Assembly: GCA_017399905.1 (NCBI GenBank)
Contig: JAFQAR010000043.1
Location: 151,283-215,282, forward strand
Source of the DNA: Bacteroidales bacterium
Lineage (GTDB): Bacteria > Bacteroidota > Bacteroidia > Bacteroidales > UBA932
DNA: 64,000 bases
Reading direction: 5' to 3'
How positions within the stretch are numbered: the stretch's first letter is position 1; every line of letters begins with the position of its first letter. The position numbers and the translations under genes were made by a program. The notes beneath the pieces are model-generated. The model saw only the letters and a program-made list of their open reading frames with translations, was not told the origin of the DNA and searched no databases. This document shows, piece by piece, positions 31,564-39,380 of this stretch.

Positions 31564-34041
31564 CTAGAACGCATCCGATCCCACTGTCGCATATGCCGCG
31601 TTCTGCTGGGTAGGTGTGGTTCCGCTACCTGAGTTGGTTGTACCGTCTCCAGTGGTAATTGAACCACCCTGACGGTTCAGGTAGAACTTACCGTTCATTT
31701 CGATGATAGCTTTAACTAAGTCCTGACTACTTGCTGTATAAGACGTGCCATTGACGGTTGCAGTGTAAAATGTATCATCTGTACAATAATTCATTAAAAC
31801 GATTCCTACAGGTGATGGATCAGTATCCATTTTTGAGACAATCTTTCCATAAAGATATGGATTAAGTCTTTCTGCTACTTCTGTACGAGAAGACTCATCG
31901 TCACTGTCATCTAAATTCTTACGACTACCTCCAATACCGATTTGGAACCACGCATCATGAGTTCCACTATCATATATAGATGTTGATTTATTTATAATAT
32001 CATCAATAGCTGTTTTACGTTCCTCATAAGTAGGGACACCATCAACTTCATAAGAATAGTAGACCTCTTTATATTTCTGTGTAGGTGGAAATGTGCTCCA
32101 ATCAAGACCATCTTCCTCTAGAACAGTATGGCCACCAGAATATGTGGTCCTTTGTGCCTGATGATAATGAAATGCAAGACTTGTATTTGATGTGCTCCAA
32201 TACATAGGAGATGTCTGCATACTATCGTAGACACCTATGACGATATCACCATTGGTCTCCGGTGCCATCGATGCATATGAAATAAGTGTGTTAGGTATAG
32301 TTGTGTAATTCAAGAAACCTGTAACACCTGACAGTCCTTGTTCCGCTGTTCCTGCGTTTGCTATTGTATTTGCATTCACTTTTACAATCATATGATCAAG
32401 TACATCATCAATAGTAGTGTCAGCTGTTATGGTTTTGCCCTTAGTCGCTTCTGTGAACCCGTAAACTCCTAGAGTACTACCATTATTTGTGAGTAAAGTC
32501 GCAATTGAATTCAGAACCTCTTTGGGGTCTACTGTTCCTAACGTGGTTCCTGAGTCTTCCTTTGGTTTTTCAGCTATGGTCAAAACCACAACTACGTATT
32601 CATCCTCAGGAATAAGTGCTGCAATGTCCTGCATTGCTTTTAGGACAGTCTTTCCCTCTGATGTGATATAGCCAAGAAATGAACCTTCAGATCCAGCACA
32701 ATACAAGTCCATATCTCCATCACGACCGCTTTTGTAAGTGAGGCGGCAGTCAATATTAAATGCACGGATACCAGCCTTATATTGCTGAGTCAGATCTGTT
32801 GTACTCTGATAGTCTCCATTTGTACAATACCAAGCTCCAGGTACAGAAAGCTCTGAGATATAAACAGGTACAGGAATCTGAGTAATCCAATTCTCAGGAT
32901 CCCATACTACTTCTTTTTTAGAAACAAGCTTTGGAACCTTAACCTTGTGAATCAGACCTGGAACCAGAGTATATCCTCCTTCAGCAGTCGGTTCCATCTT
33001 GTACACCCATGGTTCATATCCCTGTGCCTGAATTGTTACAGTCCAAAGGTCGGTAGATGTCATTTTCAGGCCTGATAATGGAACTGTAAACACATTGAAT
33101 TCGACTGCCTGATTCGCAGCAAGTTTCAGATATGAGCCACCGTCCTTGATCGTGTTGATCGTTACCGAATTGGTGTTTGTCGTGTTGTTCTTTGAGGTTG
33201 CCTTTACTGGATTAGTGTCAGATACGTCTTCATTACGAGGTATGGTCACATCAAAATCTCCTGCAATATGATAGCCTTCCGGTGCAGTAATCTTGATATT
33301 CTGGATGTAAAGTTCCGTGTTAGGAAAAAGATTCGAGTCAAATCCCATGAAACGGAACTTCAGGACAGTTGAGAATGGCTTGAATGAAAGACCTACAGGA
33401 TCGCCGGCCTTAACATCATCTGTTCTTGCATACATGATTGCGTTCGACATTGAAGGGTCGGTTGCATCATTGGCAAAATGAGTTCCTTCCCAAACAGAAA
33501 TTGTGGATGTCGTACCGTCGCTGTTTGTTACGGTCTTTGAAGTAGGCTCATCATTGAACACATAGTTCTGTGTTGAATCAATGGATGTTGTTGCTGTTAC
33601 GACCTTTGATGTCGAATTGTATGTGAATGATGCGTTTTCAGAAGGATATACTGCAACAAAATCCGATGTCGCTGCAGAGCCCCATCTGACACCGATATCA
33701 CCAGTCTTGTTCAGACCGTCTGCCACATTCTGACCATCATCAGTGTTCGGAGTACTTGTCCGCGATGTTGAGACCTGATACTCCGCCACCTGACAATCAC
33801 TACCTTCCGTACAGGTCGTTCCATAAACCATTACCTTATCACCATTTACCCACTTTACCTTGATGGCATCAGTACCATTATCTGCACCATAGAGAGTCTT
33901 GGTCTGGACTCCCGTGTTCAGACCGGCGGTAAATTCAACCTCTTCGCCTGGGGTAGGGATAATATTATCAAGGACTTTCTCCTCAACGCAAGACGTCATA
34001 ACGAAAAGGACGCCAAGTATATATGCTAAATTTCTCTTCAT
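31564..34041 (-). CDS. Lipoprotein: fimbrillin-like domain plus degenerate PI-PLC-like domain (B)
   Basis: 825 residues from the ATG at 34041 (MKRNLAYILGVLFVMTSC, a lipoprotein signal); the longer frame to 34110 runs through peptide P4. Fimbrillin-like domain about 25-370 (VKWVNGDKVMVYG, NAIMYARTDDVKAGDPVGL, SFKPFSTVLKFRF). The C-terminal domain shows ISELSVPGAWYCTNG (about 393) and YKAGIRAFNIDCRL (about 420), the places of the PI-PLC catalytic-His and Arg motifs, but the His is absent, as in lipoprotein A. A Ser/Thr/Gly-rich tail ends TVGSDAF. Lower GC than its downstream neighbours, similar to lipoprotein A. Likely a surface binding protein on a phosphodiesterase-type barrel (inference). 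Confidence 0.65.
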   Translation of the reverse strand: MKRNLAYILGVLFVMTSCVEEKVLDNIIPTPGEEVEFTAGLNTGVQTKTLYGADNGTDAIKVKWVNGDKVMVYGTTCTEGSDCQVAEYQVSTSRTSTPNTDDGQNVADGLNKTGDIGVRWGSAATSDFVAVYPSENASFTYNSTSKVVTATTSIDSTQNYVFNDEPTSKTVTNSDGTTSTISVWEGTHFANDATDPSMSNAIMYARTDDVKAGDPVGLSFKPFSTVLKFRFMGFDSNLFPNTELYIQNIKITAPEGYHIAGDFDVTIPRNEDVSDTNPVKATSKNNTTNTNSVTINTIKDGGSYLKLAANQAVEFNVFTVPLSGLKMTSTDLWTVTIQAQGYEPWVYKMEPTAEGGYTLVPGLIHKVKVPKLVSKKEVVWDPENWITQIPVPVYISELSVPGAWYCTNGDYQSTTDLTQQYKAGIRAFNIDCRLTYKSGRDGDMDLYCAGSEGSFLGYITSEGKTVLKAMQDIAALIPEDEYVVVVLTIAEKPKEDSGTTLGTVDPKEVLNSIATLLTNNGSTLGVYGFTEATKGKTITADTTIDDVLDHMIVKVNANTIANAGTAEQGLSGVTGFLNYTTIPNTLISYASMAPETNGDIVIGVYDSMQTSPMYWSTSNTSLAFHYHQAQRTTYSGGHTVLEEDGLDWSTFPPTQKYKEVYYSYEVDGVPTYEERKTAIDDIINKSTSIYDSGTHDAWFQIGIGGSRKNLDDSDDESSRTEVAERLNPYLYGKIVSKMDTDPSPVGIVLMNYCTDDTFYTATVNGTSYTASSQDLVKAIIEMNGKFYLNRQGGSITTGDGTTNSGSGTTPTQQNAAYATVGSDAF

Positions 34042-34063
34042 TGCTCTTTCGGATAAGTTAAAA

Positions 34064-34273
34064 TTAGTTGTTTCCCCAGCCTGAATCACTGAAGCCATCA
34101 TTGAAGTCACCCCAACCGCCCTGATTGTTGACTCCCTGATCTCCTGACTCTATATTTCCAGGATTGTGATTCTCATCAATGATTGAAGCCCCCAAGATCG
34201 CCCCCTCCAGCTCCACCTGGAAGCGTTCGGTGACCGGTGCTTCATAAACAGTTCTTTTCATCTGTTTCTTCAT
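34064..34273 (-). CDS. Short CAS-motif peptide P4
   Basis: 69 residues from the ATG at 34273 (longer frames run into the repetitive leader). Residues 1-24 are identical to P1 (MKKQMKRTVYEAPVTERF, QVELEG), then AILGAS in place of CFCAS, then an Asn/Gly/Asp/Trp-rich tail ending FSDSGWGNN. The break in identity falls exactly between the conserved front and the variable tail. It heads the right operon, 22 nt before lipoprotein B. The Cys of the motif is absent here, so Cys is not essential to the family pattern. Confidence 0.75.
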   Translation of the reverse strand: MKKQMKRTVYEAPVTERFQVELEGAILGASIIDENHNPGNIESGDQGVNNQGGWGDFNDGFSDSGWGNN

Positions 34274-34800
34274 TTTAGTTCCTATTTTTATTGTTTCTCT
34301 TTTCACACACAATTTCGTGACTCTCTCCACCCCGCATCCACAGAATGGCTCGTTTTCATGGCCAGACGCGTGTTTCTGCCTCACTTGTCCATAAAACACA
34401 CTGTTTTCATGGCCAGCCCAACGCCTCTCGTCATCTTTCATCCCGCTCGGGAGATTGCCACGTCGCTTTGCTCCTCGCAATGACGTTTTGCCCCTTCTCG
34501 CAATGACGTCATGGGATCGTTCTCGCCACGCCACTTTTGCTTGGGAGATTGCCACGGCGCTTCGCTTCTCGCAATGACGTGCTAATCGCAATGTCTATCG
34601 CGTCTCGCAATGACGCCTCCAAACCCTACAAAAGCGACCGACACCCAGCCCCTTTCAAGGCCGTGTCAGCGCATACTTCCCCTCACTTTTTCATGATCCC
34701 GAACCCCGGCTCGAAAACCAGTCCTAAACCTCGTCCGAACCCAATTCGCAAACCTCGCTCAAAACCACGAAAAATTCTGTCACTTTATTTGTCCGTTTAA
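34201..34800 (-). repeat. Long inverted repeat, right arm
   Basis: Reverse-complement match to 8971-9361, covering the leader and the start of P4. It is longer than the left arm because about 200 bp with two REP-type palindromes and two GGCCATGAAAA repeats lie between the matching halves. Homology stops at TTTAAACGGAC, half of the palindrome at the left boundary. Beyond 34800 I find no convincing TAnnTTTG promoter up to the terminator at 34972. Confidence 0.85.
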
Positions 34801-34971
34801 AATGACAGAATGAGTGCTGGCGGATAAGTTCTTGAGTTTCAGTGAAATGTGAAAAGATCCTACGGCCGTTTTGAAGTAAGGTACTTTGGGGAATTAGCTG
34901 ATATTTAGTGAATTAGGTGCTCGCATGTGGTGCTCAGCGTTTCTTGCGGGCTCCGGAAGATTGCAATAAAC

Positions 34972-35004
34972 AAAAACGAGGTAGTCGAATTACGACTGCC
35001 TCGT
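34972..35004 (-). terminator. Terminator after second Rpn gene
   Basis: On the minus strand ACGAGGCAGTCG (35004-34993) pairs with CGACTACCTCGT (34987-34976) with one G-T, followed by TTTTTG. It blocks read-through from the Rpn gene into the right operon. The 170 bp between it and the arm hold nothing recognisable. Confidence 0.8.
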
Positions 35005-35038
35005 TTCAGAGCGTATATGGATTAGATGAATGTTGAAT

Positions 35039-36106
35039 CTATACAATAATCGATCTGACTTCCTCCATCGTAAGCCCGGTCGTGCGTGCTACGTCCTCCA
35101 GGCTCATTCCTGCAGCGATGAGATTCTGCGCTATCGCTACCGCCTTGTTTCGCTCGCCAACTTGCACGCCTTCTTCTCGACCCTCTGCTTTGCCTTCTGC
35201 TTTTCCTTCTTCTCTTCCCTTCACAAAACCTTCTTCTCTTCCTTCTTCTCTACCTCGTTCCAACCCTTCGGCCAGCCCGGTGGCATGTCCTCGCATTTCG
35301 GCTTCCTCGACAGCCGTGTGAATGATGTTGTTGAAATCGCCCATGTTCTCAAGTGAATTTTTGTACTGTTTCAGTTCTTCCGGCGTAAAATTACCAATTT
35401 TCGCCAGCAAAAACAAACGGGTGAACAGCGGATCGCTGAATTCATGCGGAATCTCAACCATTTCATGCATGTGCTTCAGAAGGTACATCCATTTGTCGAA
35501 GACGGTGTCGAGTTCCCAGATGCGTTTGTTGAAACGGCCGAGCTCGAGAAAGACGAACCGCAGCGTGTCGGTCATCTCCTCGTGGTTCGAGTCCTCGCGT
35601 AGACGGTACGATGAGCGGCATCTGTCATCCGGCCAGGTCTCCTCGTGGCTGAACCGGAAGTTCAGGATGGCGATGACGGTGACAGGCTTGAGGTCGTAGT
35701 CCCAGTCGAACCGGGCGTCCTCCTTTCCCGCCGCAATGTCCTTGACGTATTTCTCGCGGGCATCCCGCCCCTGTTCGTTGATCGGGTACGTCGTGTAGTA
35801 GATCGCCCTTTTGCGGAAATGCTTCTGCCGTCCACGCTGCATCTCGATGATAAACGTCTTTCCGTCACTGCATTTGCATGAGATGTCGAATATCGATTTG
35901 CGGTCATCCTCCGTCTCGCCGAGGTGCTCGGTCGGGATGAAATCGACATCCACGATATCCGAATCTTCCAGAAGCATGTTCAGGAATCCTATAAGGACGT
36001 CCTTGTTCGCCTCGCTTCCGAAAAGTCTTTTGAACATGAAGTCGCAGAGCAGTTCCGCATACTGCTGCCGGCCTTTTCTTTCAGTCTTGCCTTCCTTTAC
36101 AGTCAT
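35039..36106 (-). CDS. Rpn/PD-(D/E)XK nuclease family protein, second copy
   Basis: 355 residues. Same plan as the copy at 4081-5094: CDFMFKRLFGSEANKDVLIG, then SIFDISCKCSDGKTFIIEMQ with the PD-(D/E)XK Asp and E-x-Q, RKRAIYYTTYPINEQ, and a C-terminal run of REEGRE/AEGKAEG repeats ending in the small helix GLTMEEVRSIIV. Orientation is opposite to the first copy, so the two Rpn genes point toward each other across the island. Its promoter-like upstream region belongs to repeat copy E (CAAAGTTC at 36137-36144, read on the minus strand as GAACTTTG). Possible DNA endonuclease; role in mobility or defence not shown. Confidence 0.85.
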   Translation of the reverse strand: MTVKEGKTERKGRQQYAELLCDFMFKRLFGSEANKDVLIGFLNMLLEDSDIVDVDFIPTEHLGETEDDRKSIFDISCKCSDGKTFIIEMQRGRQKHFRKRAIYYTTYPINEQGRDAREKYVKDIAAGKEDARFDWDYDLKPVTVIAILNFRFSHEETWPDDRCRSSYRLREDSNHEEMTDTLRFVFLELGRFNKRIWELDTVFDKWMYLLKHMHEMVEIPHEFSDPLFTRLFLLAKIGNFTPEELKQYKNSLENMGDFNNIIHTAVEEAEMRGHATGLAEGLERGREEGREEGFVKGREEGKAEGKAEGREEGVQVGERNKAVAIAQNLIAAGMSLEDVARTTGLTMEEVRSIIV

Positions 36107-36136
36107 GTGTGGTTCCTTTATGGTTTACTTATGCCG

Positions 36137-36428
36137 CAAAGTTCGGAAGCATTATCCGTGTAACGAAAAAATATACGGCTAATTGCGGAAAACGGACTCC
36201 GAAGGTGTTGGAAGGGCGATGGTGGGACGGAAATTTATCGGATTTTTATAAAAAATCGGATAAATTTATGGCAGAGTGGGTATGTAACTGCCGGGAGGTG
36301 GAGTTAGTTGACATGAAGCGTGGTAAGCAACCGGCTGCGAATCAGCGAATTGGTGGGAGATGCGTGCCGCCAAAGGGGAGCACGTGGCAACCAGCAAAGC
36401 TCTGAGAGTCAGGTGGTTAGATGCCACC
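36137..36428 (+). repeat. Composite hairpin-rich repeat, copy E
   Basis: Inverted counterpart of 2705-3006. Matches include GTTCGGAAGCATTATC, AACGGACTCCGAAGG, the 37-bp AT palindrome (36231-36267), GGTAAGCAACCGGCTGCGAA, the TGCGTGCCGCCAAAGGGGAG hairpin and AAAGCTCTGAGAGTCAGG. It stops where copy A goes on into the TTGTCCTGAAA hairpin. Downstream TGCCACC/GGTGGCA (about 36424-36450) may end transcription. No gene between 36107 and 36578. Confidence 0.8.
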
Positions 36429-36507
36429 CATACGTCGCACAGGTGGCACTCTGATCTTCCCCCAATTCTTTAATAATGCATGAAAGCAATAAATAGAAAT
36501 GTAAAAC

Positions 36508-36568
36508 TTGCCGATATCGGCAAAAATAGGTATATTTGCAATGCTTTTTGGCTCAAACCTTGCCGATA
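36508..36568 (+). promoter_or_regulatory. Fic promoter with palindromic operator
   Basis: TTG (36508-36510), 20 nt, TATATTTG (36531-36538) form a promoter. The 16-bp perfect palindrome TTGCCGATATCGGCAA (36508-36523) covers the -33 element, and a half site TTGCCGATA recurs at 36560-36568 just before the Fic start. The Fic protein has its own N-terminal helix-turn-helix, so self-repression is likely (inference). Confidence 0.7.
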
Positions 36569-36578
36569 GCATTGCATT

Positions 36579-37466
36579 ATGAAGTATATCTCAGTATCTG
36601 AATTTGCTGCCAGACATGGCATCTCGGAAAGAACGGCAAGAAATTATTGCAGTGTAGGAAAGATAGACGGAGCATATATCGTCGGAAAGACATGGAACAT
36701 CCCTGCGGAAGCCGGTCTTCCGTCGAGGAAGAGCAGGGCACGGAAAGTTTCTCCATTGCTGCATGCCCTTCGCGAAGAGCGGCAGATGAAGGTGAAGGGC
36801 GGCATCTACCATCGTACGCAGATTGACCTGACGTACAATTCAAACCATATCGAGGGCAGCCGCCTGACACACGACCAGACCCGCTATATATTCGAGACGA
36901 ACACCATCGGCATAGAGGGCGAAAGCATCCGTGTGGATGATATCATCGAGACCACGAACCATTTCCGATGCATCGACATAATCATTGAGCGCGCTGAGGA
37001 AAAGCTGACTGAAAGTCTGGTCAAGGAGCTGCATCTGACCCTGAAGGCCGGCACTTCCGACAGCCGGAAGGATTGGTTTGCTGTGGGTGAATACAAGCGC
37101 CTGCCGAATGAGGTCGGAGGAAATGAGACTACGTCGCCGGAAAACGTACATCGCGAGATGAAAGCCCTCCTGAGGGAATATGATTCAAAAAAGAGGAAGA
37201 CCTTCGAGGATATCATTGATTTCCACCAGCGCTTCGAAAGCATCCACCCTTTTCAGGACGGAAACGGCCGTGTCGGACGTCTGATCATGTTCAAGGAATG
37301 TCTCTCGAACGGATTTGTCCCGTTCATAATCACTGATGAGCTGAAGATGTACTATTACCGCGGACTGCGCGAATGGAACAATGCCAGAGGCTATCTGCTC
37401 GATACCTGCCTGACCGCTCAGGACAGCTACAAGTCCATGCTGGATTACTTCCGCATCAGATATTGA
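36579..37466 (+). CDS. Fic family protein with N-terminal HTH
   Basis: 295 residues. Residues 1-50 form a DNA-binding helix-turn-helix of excisionase/MerR type (YISVSEFAARHGISERTARN). SNHIEGS at about 87-93 fits the inhibitory (S/T)xxxE(G/N) motif of regulated Fic proteins. The catalytic HPFQDGNGRVGR lies at about 219-230 with the His and the GNGR anion site intact. Fic enzymes mostly transfer AMP from ATP to target-protein hydroxyls (family knowledge). The DNA-binding domain and the operator at 36508-36568 suggest a one-gene toxin or regulator controlling its own expression. It lies between copy E and hipBA in the accessory region. Confidence 0.88.
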   Translation: MKYISVSEFAARHGISERTARNYCSVGKIDGAYIVGKTWNIPAEAGLPSRKSRARKVSPLLHALREERQMKVKGGIYHRTQIDLTYNSNHIEGSRLTHDQTRYIFETNTIGIEGESIRVDDIIETTNHFRCIDIIIERAEEKLTESLVKELHLTLKAGTSDSRKDWFAVGEYKRLPNEVGGNETTSPENVHREMKALLREYDSKKRKTFEDIIDFHQRFESIHPFQDGNGRVGRLIMFKECLSNGFVPFIITDELKMYYYRGLREWNNARGYLLDTCLTAQDSYKSMLDYFRIRY

Positions 37467-37548
37467 GATTTTTATCATCAGCAAAACAGAATCCGTCTGC
37501 TGCAGCCTCCTGCCGCAATACGTAAAACTTAAGTAAAACATATCAACA

Positions 37549-37594
37549 TATCATATAATTAATATTTATTGCTATATTTGCATATTATATGATA
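37549..37594 (+). promoter_or_regulatory. hipBA operator and promoter
   Basis: TATCATATAAT (37549-37559) and ATTATATGATA (37584-37594) form a perfect 11-bp inverted repeat flanking the -7 box TATATTTG (37573-37580), 17 bp before the HTH gene. This is the expected layout for cooperative repression by HipB. Confidence 0.7.
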
Positions 37595-37610
37595 GATTAA
37601 TTGATTTTTT

Positions 37611-37928
37611 ATGACTAAAAGCACGATGTCGGTCCGCCTTCCGAGAAGGCTTGAGGAGAATATGAAGATTGTCGGAGAGCAGATAAAGCTTGCCCGGCTC
37701 AGACGCAATCTCAGCCGGGCTCAGGTCGCCGAGCGCGCCATGTGTTCGGAACTGACGGAAGCCCGCGTGGAAAAGGGTGCACCTACCGTAGCGATAGGTA
37801 CATATCTGCGCATACTTTACGCTCTGCAGCTTGAAGACGATATCCTTCTCCTTGCAAAGGATGACAAGCTCGGCAAGCAGCTTCAGGATATGGCTCTGAT
37901 CAATAGAGAACGTGCATCGAAGAAATGA
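37611..37928 (+). CDS. hipB: HipB-like HTH antitoxin
   Basis: 105 residues. Helix-turn-helix at about 25-70 (QIKLARLRRNLSRAQVAERA, then MCSELTEARVEKG), followed by a helical tail (LLLAKDDKLGKQLQDMAL). The stop codon overlaps the hipA start by 4 nt (ATGA), so the pair is translationally coupled. The inverted repeat at 37549-37594 is its probable operator. Confidence 0.85.
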   Translation: MTKSTMSVRLPRRLEENMKIVGEQIKLARLRRNLSRAQVAERAMCSELTEARVEKGAPTVAIGTYLRILYALQLEDDILLLAKDDKLGKQLQDMALINRERASKK

Positions 37929-39181
37929 TCATGGACAGGTTGTTTGTTTACGCGGATTTCAATTGGCTCGAAAAGCCTGTGCTGTTGGGAGAACTCGGAT
38001 ATGAAAGCATCAGAGGCTCTCAAAGCTACTCTTTCAGATACTCTGACGAATGGCTTAAGAAATATGCCGGCATACTTTTGAGCGACGATATCCGTAATTA
38101 TCCGGGCATGCAGTACACGCAACCTGGAAAGGAAATATTCGGATGTTTCTCTGATTCGCTTCCTGACAGATGGGGACGGACCCTTATGAAAAGGCGGGAG
38201 CAGACCTTGGCTCAGGCCGAGGGCAGGCCGGCAAGGACGCTGACCTCCTTCGACATGATCATGGGCATCGAAGACGAGTCCAGAATGGGAGGATTCCGCT
38301 ATGCTGAGACAGAGGGCGGCGGATTCATAAATGTGTCCGAAAGAATGAGCGTCCCTCCGGTTGTCAGCCTCCGGGAACTTATAGCTGCGAGTCATGCGAT
38401 TGAAGATGCGGAAGAAAAAGGAGAATTACCCGACGCGAAATGGTTGCGTCAGCTCCATGATCCCGGTACATCCCTCGGCGGAGCGAGACCTAAGGCTAAC
38501 GTAATTGACGATGACGGATTCATGAAGGTGGCCAAATTCCCGTCAAGAAATGACGCCGGCGACGTAGGTCTGTGGGAACATTGGGCTCATCAGATGGCAG
38601 GAAAGGCCGGGCTGAATGTGGCAGAAACGAGAACGGTCAAGGTTGGCTCACAGTACAGCACTCTCCTGTCGAGGAGGTTCGACCGTACCGACGACGGGAA
38701 GAGGATCCATTATGCTTCAGCTCTGACCATGCTTGGCATGACAGACGGGGACGGCGCACAGACAGGAAAAGGCTATCTCGATATCGTTGATTTCATCATC
38801 CGCGGATGCACGGATGTGGAAGCGAATCTGCGTGAGTTGTACAGACGTGTCGTTTTCAACATATGCATCGGAAATACTGATGACCATTTCCGGAATCATG
38901 GTTTCCTGCTCACTCCGCATGGCTGGACCCTTTCTCCGGCATTTGACCTGAATCCGACCTTATCGGAACATCAGGGACTCATGATTTCCCGCAATACGAA
39001 CCGGTCGGATTTGAATGAACTGCTGCAGACGTCCGAAGACTATTTCATACACCACTCTGAGGCGGAATCCATTATCCGCGGTGTAACGGATGCATTGAAG
39101 GGATGGCAGACAACAGCAAAGCGGCTCGGACTTCCGGAACGGGACATCAGCATGTTTGCAAGAAGGTTCATTACAGAATAA
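37925..39181 (+). CDS. hipA: HipA-type serine/threonine kinase toxin
   Basis: 418 residues, full length for HipA. N-terminal HipA_N domain (KPVLLGELGYE, FSDSLPDRWGRTLMKRRE), then the kinase: SLGGARPKANV (about 181-191, ATP-binding region), RRFDR (about 255), NTDDHFRNHGFLL (about 316, catalytic Asp and Asn) and LSPAFDLNPT (about 336, metal-binding DxN). HipA kinases phosphorylate glutamyl-tRNA synthetase in E. coli and related targets elsewhere, slowing growth (family knowledge). An internal in-frame ATG at 37931 is an alternative start. Followed directly by a copy of the operon 3' module whose hairpin may also end this transcript. Confidence 0.88.
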   Translation: MIMDRLFVYADFNWLEKPVLLGELGYESIRGSQSYSFRYSDEWLKKYAGILLSDDIRNYPGMQYTQPGKEIFGCFSDSLPDRWGRTLMKRREQTLAQAEGRPARTLTSFDMIMGIEDESRMGGFRYAETEGGGFINVSERMSVPPVVSLRELIAASHAIEDAEEKGELPDAKWLRQLHDPGTSLGGARPKANVIDDDGFMKVAKFPSRNDAGDVGLWEHWAHQMAGKAGLNVAETRTVKVGSQYSTLLSRRFDRTDDGKRIHYASALTMLGMTDGDGAQTGKGYLDIVDFIIRGCTDVEANLRELYRRVVFNICIGNTDDHFRNHGFLLTPHGWTLSPAFDLNPTLSEHQGLMISRNTNRSDLNELLQTSEDYFIHHSEAESIIRGVTDALKGWQTTAKRLGLPERDISMFARRFITE

Positions 39182-39182
39182 A

Positions 39183-39338
39183 ATCAGCCCCGCACTCGGA
39201 AGAGTTGCGGGGCTGGACTGTTAAATCCGTTGAGATTAAGCGTCAAGTGTTTAAACTTAGTTAACCATCGAATATCTTGAAGTCTTCATGGTCTAAGGGG
39301 ACTTAACAGTTTTTCATAGTTTTTGATCTTGGGGATCG
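39183..39338 (-). repeat. Operon 3' module with terminator (copy 2)
   Basis: Inverted match to 20761-20922, including the CAGCCCCGCA / TGCGGGGCTG stem (39185-39215), ACTTGACGCTTAATCTCAAC on the minus strand and the ACTATGAAAAACTGTTAAG block. On the minus strand it follows an EEP fragment; on the plus strand its hairpin ends hipA. Confidence 0.8.
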
Positions 39339-39380
39339 TTAATTCTTCTTCGTATATGAGAATTCAACTACGACGATCGG
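39339..39380 (-). pseudogene. C-terminal remnant of an EEP lipoprotein gene
   Basis: On the minus strand 39380-39339 encodes PIVVVEFSYTKKN then stop, matching the ends of the EEP proteins (WPIVVEFSYTK in EEP 1) with one extra Val. The rest of the gene is missing: the sequence changes to the hairpin repeat right at CGATCGG. It marks a former island end and a deletion or insertion at the repeat. Confidence 0.75.

Noticed and set aside
34274-34591. N-terminal extension of peptide P4 (MRLARHCEKRSAVAIS...)
   Set aside because: The extension is translated REP-type repeat and leader sequence; the homologous leader at P1 has stops and the conserved peptide begins at MKKQMKR.
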